This document shows positions 4,828 to 6,630 of a DNA stretch of 6,630 nt, piece after piece. The position numbers and the translations under genes were made by a program. The notes beneath the pieces are model-generated. The model was given only the letters and a program-made list of their open reading frames with translations. It was not told where the DNA came from and made no database searches. Each line of letters begins with the position of its first letter. Positions within the stretch are counted from its first letter, which is position 1. This stretch comes from Gemmatimonadota bacterium (GTDB taxonomy: Bacteria; Gemmatimonadota; Gemmatimonadetes; Longimicrobiales; Gaopeijiaceae): contig WGEM01000046.1 of the NCBI GenBank assembly GCA_015492755.1, positions 1-6,630 of the forward strand, written 5' to 3'.

Positions 4828-6630
4828 CTACGACACCGGCCTCCGCTTCGGCACCAGCCGCACCGCCCAGAGCCCTGAGTTGGTGTCGGCGAAGAAGATG
4901 TGCCCTTTGTGGGGCATGGTGCCCCAGACCATGGTGGCGTTGGGGGTGTAGCCCACCGGAGAGACCGACTTGAACACGGCGATCTCGCGCCCCTGCGTGT
5001 AGAGGTTGCCCATGAGCTCCCCGCTCACGTCCACGATGCGGAGGCCACCTTCGTAGTAGGCCTGATAGAGCTTGTCGTCGGCCACCCACATGTTGTGCGT
5101 CCCGAACTCGGGGACCTCGTAGCGCGCCACCATCTCCGGGTGCTCGGGGTCGGTGAAGTCCAGGACCTGGATGTAGCCGGTGGTGGCCAGCGGGATTCCG
5201 CCGGTCCCGGTCTCGGGATCGTAGCGTTGCGCGTAGGACCCCATCTCCCGCGGATAACCCGCCCAGGCCAGGCCGCGGCGGCTCATGATCTCGTCGCCCA
5301 GGAAGAGGTAGGTCTTGCCCGTGGACTCGGAGCGGTAGGGGAACGCCGCGTGCGTTGCGCCGGTGGGCGTCCGGTAGGTGGTGACCAGCACGGGATGCTC
5401 CGGCGATCCGCCCCAACGGCCGTTGCCCACGTCCACCACCACCACGCCGGTGCCCCACTCCGACGAGAACGCCAGCCCGTCCCAGACCCACACGTCGTGG
5501 ATGCGGCTGTCGGGGTGGTTGTACTCCGAGACGTACTTCGGGGCATAGATGTCGCGCACGTCGATGATGACGTACTTGTCGCCGTCGGACAGCGCGTAGA
5601 GGTAGTCGTCGTCGGCGAACATGTTGTGGACGCCGCCGGTGATCCCTTCATCGTAGAACGACGCGATCTTCGGATGGCGGGGATCGGCCATGTCCAGGAT
5701 CACCAGCCCGTTGCGGCGGTTGGTGGCGCCTTCCCGCGAGAGGACCGCGTAGCGTCCGTCGGGCGAGGCCTTCACATCGTTCACGGTGCGGGCGTCCACC
5801 TGGATGGAATCGTACTTCACGATGGCCGCCGGGTCGGTGACGTCGTAGAAGAAGGCGTATCCGCCGGAGACCTTGGAGCCTGTGATGGCGTAGTCGCGCC
5901 CGTCGGTGCCTTCGAAGACCCAGAGGTCGGTGGTGCGATACCACTGCTCCAGATGGTGGCCCACCAGCTCCACCTCCTGCACCACGTCGCGGGGAAGGGC
6001 GCGGAGCGAAGCCCGGGCGTGCAGGGGACCGGCGCGCACCGTCACCGTGTGGATCCCCGGCACGTCGGCCACGAAGGCGCCGCGGCGGATCTGCGCCGGC
6101 GCGGGCACGCCCAGCATCCCCTCGGTGGGGGTGTAGTCGATCGCCCACTCCAGCGGGACGTCCTCCAGGGGGCGGCCGTCCCCGTCGCGCACCACCGCCC
6201 GGAAGCGCACCACGTCGCCGGTACGCACCGGACCCTCCGGCGCGCCTTCCAGCTCCAGGGTGCGCCCGGGGAAGGACTCCACCCGGTGGAGCACCGAAGC
6301 CTCGACGCCCTCGAAGGCCGCCGTGACGCGCACCTCCCCGGCGCGGTGGGCGGTGACGACGCCGAAGGCGTCCACCGTGGCCACGCGGGGATCCGAGACG
6401 CTCCAGACGACCTGCGGATCGGGGCGCTCGGACCCGTCGGCGTGGAGCACCCGCACACGGTGCGCCACCGAAGTGCCCTCGTAGAGCGTGGCCTCCGGCT
6501 CCACGACGATGCGCGCCGCCGCGGGCCACGTCACCACCAGCGGTACACGGAGCGGCTCAGGGGCCGCACCCCCCGGCGGCGCCACCGCCACCGCCACGAT
6601 CTCATAGGTGCCGGGCTCGAGCCCGTGCAC
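4828..6630 (-). CDS. Ig-like (BIG2-type) plus LVIVD-repeat beta-propeller protein, 5' end beyond the window
   Basis: 600 codons are visible and the frame is still open at the window edge; the terminal GTG is probably internal. Residues are counted from the edge. Residues 1-36 look like the end of an Ig- or carbohydrate-binding-like domain ('GLEPGTYEIVAVAV'). Residues 38-118 are a BIG2-type domain ('VVWSVSDPRVATVDAFG' then 'GEVRVTAAFEG'). Residues 122-208 are a second Ig-like domain with 'VVRDGDGRPLEDVPLEW'. Residues 217-595 are an LVIVD-type propeller with repeated 'xxVxDVxDPxxPxxV' strands such as 'GLVILDMADPRHPKIASF' and 'YIQVLDFTDPEHPEMVARY'. This architecture is typical of surface or secreted proteins; the ligand is not known. 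Four blades carry a similar His motif (H335, H378, H427, H512). Third codon positions look more GC-rich than in the plus-strand genes. It is convergent with the third propeller gene. Confidence 0.92.
   Translation of the reverse strand: MHGLEPGTYEIVAVAVAPPGGAAPEPLRVPLVVTWPAAARIVVEPEATLYEGTSVAHRVRVLHADGSERPDPQVVWSVSDPRVATVDAFGVVTAHRAGEVRVTAAFEGVEASVLHRVESFPGRTLELEGAPEGPVRTGDVVRFRAVVRDGDGRPLEDVPLEWAIDYTPTEGMLGVPAPAQIRRGAFVADVPGIHTVTVRAGPLHARASLRALPRDVVQEVELVGHHLEQWYRTTDLWVFEGTDGRDYAITGSKVSGGYAFFYDVTDPAAIVKYDSIQVDARTVNDVKASPDGRYAVLSREGATNRRNGLVILDMADPRHPKIASFYDEGITGGVHNMFADDDYLYALSDGDKYVIIDVRDIYAPKYVSEYNHPDSRIHDVWVWDGLAFSSEWGTGVVVVDVGNGRWGGSPEHPVLVTTYRTPTGATHAAFPYRSESTGKTYLFLGDEIMSRRGLAWAGYPREMGSYAQRYDPETGTGGIPLATTGYIQVLDFTDPEHPEMVARYEVPEFGTHNMWVADDKLYQAYYEGGLRIVDVSGELMGNLYTQGREIAVFKSVSPVGYTPNATMVWGTMPHKGHIFFADTNSGLWAVRLVPKRRPVS

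Noticed and set aside
4640..5491. Minus-strand open frame overlapping both the third propeller and the LVIVD gene
   Set aside because: It is in a different frame from the LVIVD protein, has Gly/Arg/His-rich low-information sequence, and spans the 3' ends of two real genes.

Overview
The window looks like chromosomal DNA of a GC-rich bacterium that secretes many beta-propeller proteins. The style of these propellers (lipoprotein or Sec signal, a 'GxGPxEF' first-blade motif, 'DGxxWVxD' blade strands) and the Ig-plus-LVIVD protein fit Gemmatimonadota or a related environmental phylum best. This assignment rests on protein style alone and has not been checked by a search.

Layout. (1) 1-93, plus strand: the last 30 codons of a small XRE/Cro-type DNA-binding protein that begins before the window. 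(2) 94-359: a non-coding leader with an imperfect 13-bp stem-loop at 203-244. (3) 360-3193: a compact plus-strand cluster in the order propeller lipoprotein, small seven-cysteine secreted protein, second propeller lipoprotein. The gaps are 2 bp (to the ATG at 1469) and 28 bp, so this looks like one operon. (4) 3194-3581: about 390 bases without a convincing gene, holding a perfect 10-bp inverted repeat at 3221-3272. (5) 3582-4810: a third propeller gene, exported but apparently not a lipoprotein, split into two reading frames near 4079. (6) 4828-6630, minus strand and convergent: a large exported-type protein, open at the window edge, with Ig-like domains followed by an LVIVD-repeat beta-propeller.

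Two things stand out. The first is the arrangement of a small Cys/His-rich exported protein between two propeller lipoproteins. It recalls the pairing of NVEALA-type secreted peptides with 6-bladed propeller lipoproteins in Bacteroidetes, but the peptide here shows no NVEALA-like sequence. It could be an undescribed peptide/propeller surface system. The second is that both the small-protein gene and the third propeller gene carry an apparent one-base frameshift of the same sense. Either the sequence has single-base deletion errors, or the locus is decaying. The small protein has a strong Shine-Dalgarno and an ATG at 1469 that open a good signal-peptide start in the wrong frame relative to the body of the gene.

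How the genes work together is inference. The exported propellers would sit on the cell surface or in the periplasm as binding or scaffold proteins, the Cys-rich protein would be their co-expressed partner or ligand, and the XRE fragment is too short and too far upstream to be called their regulator.
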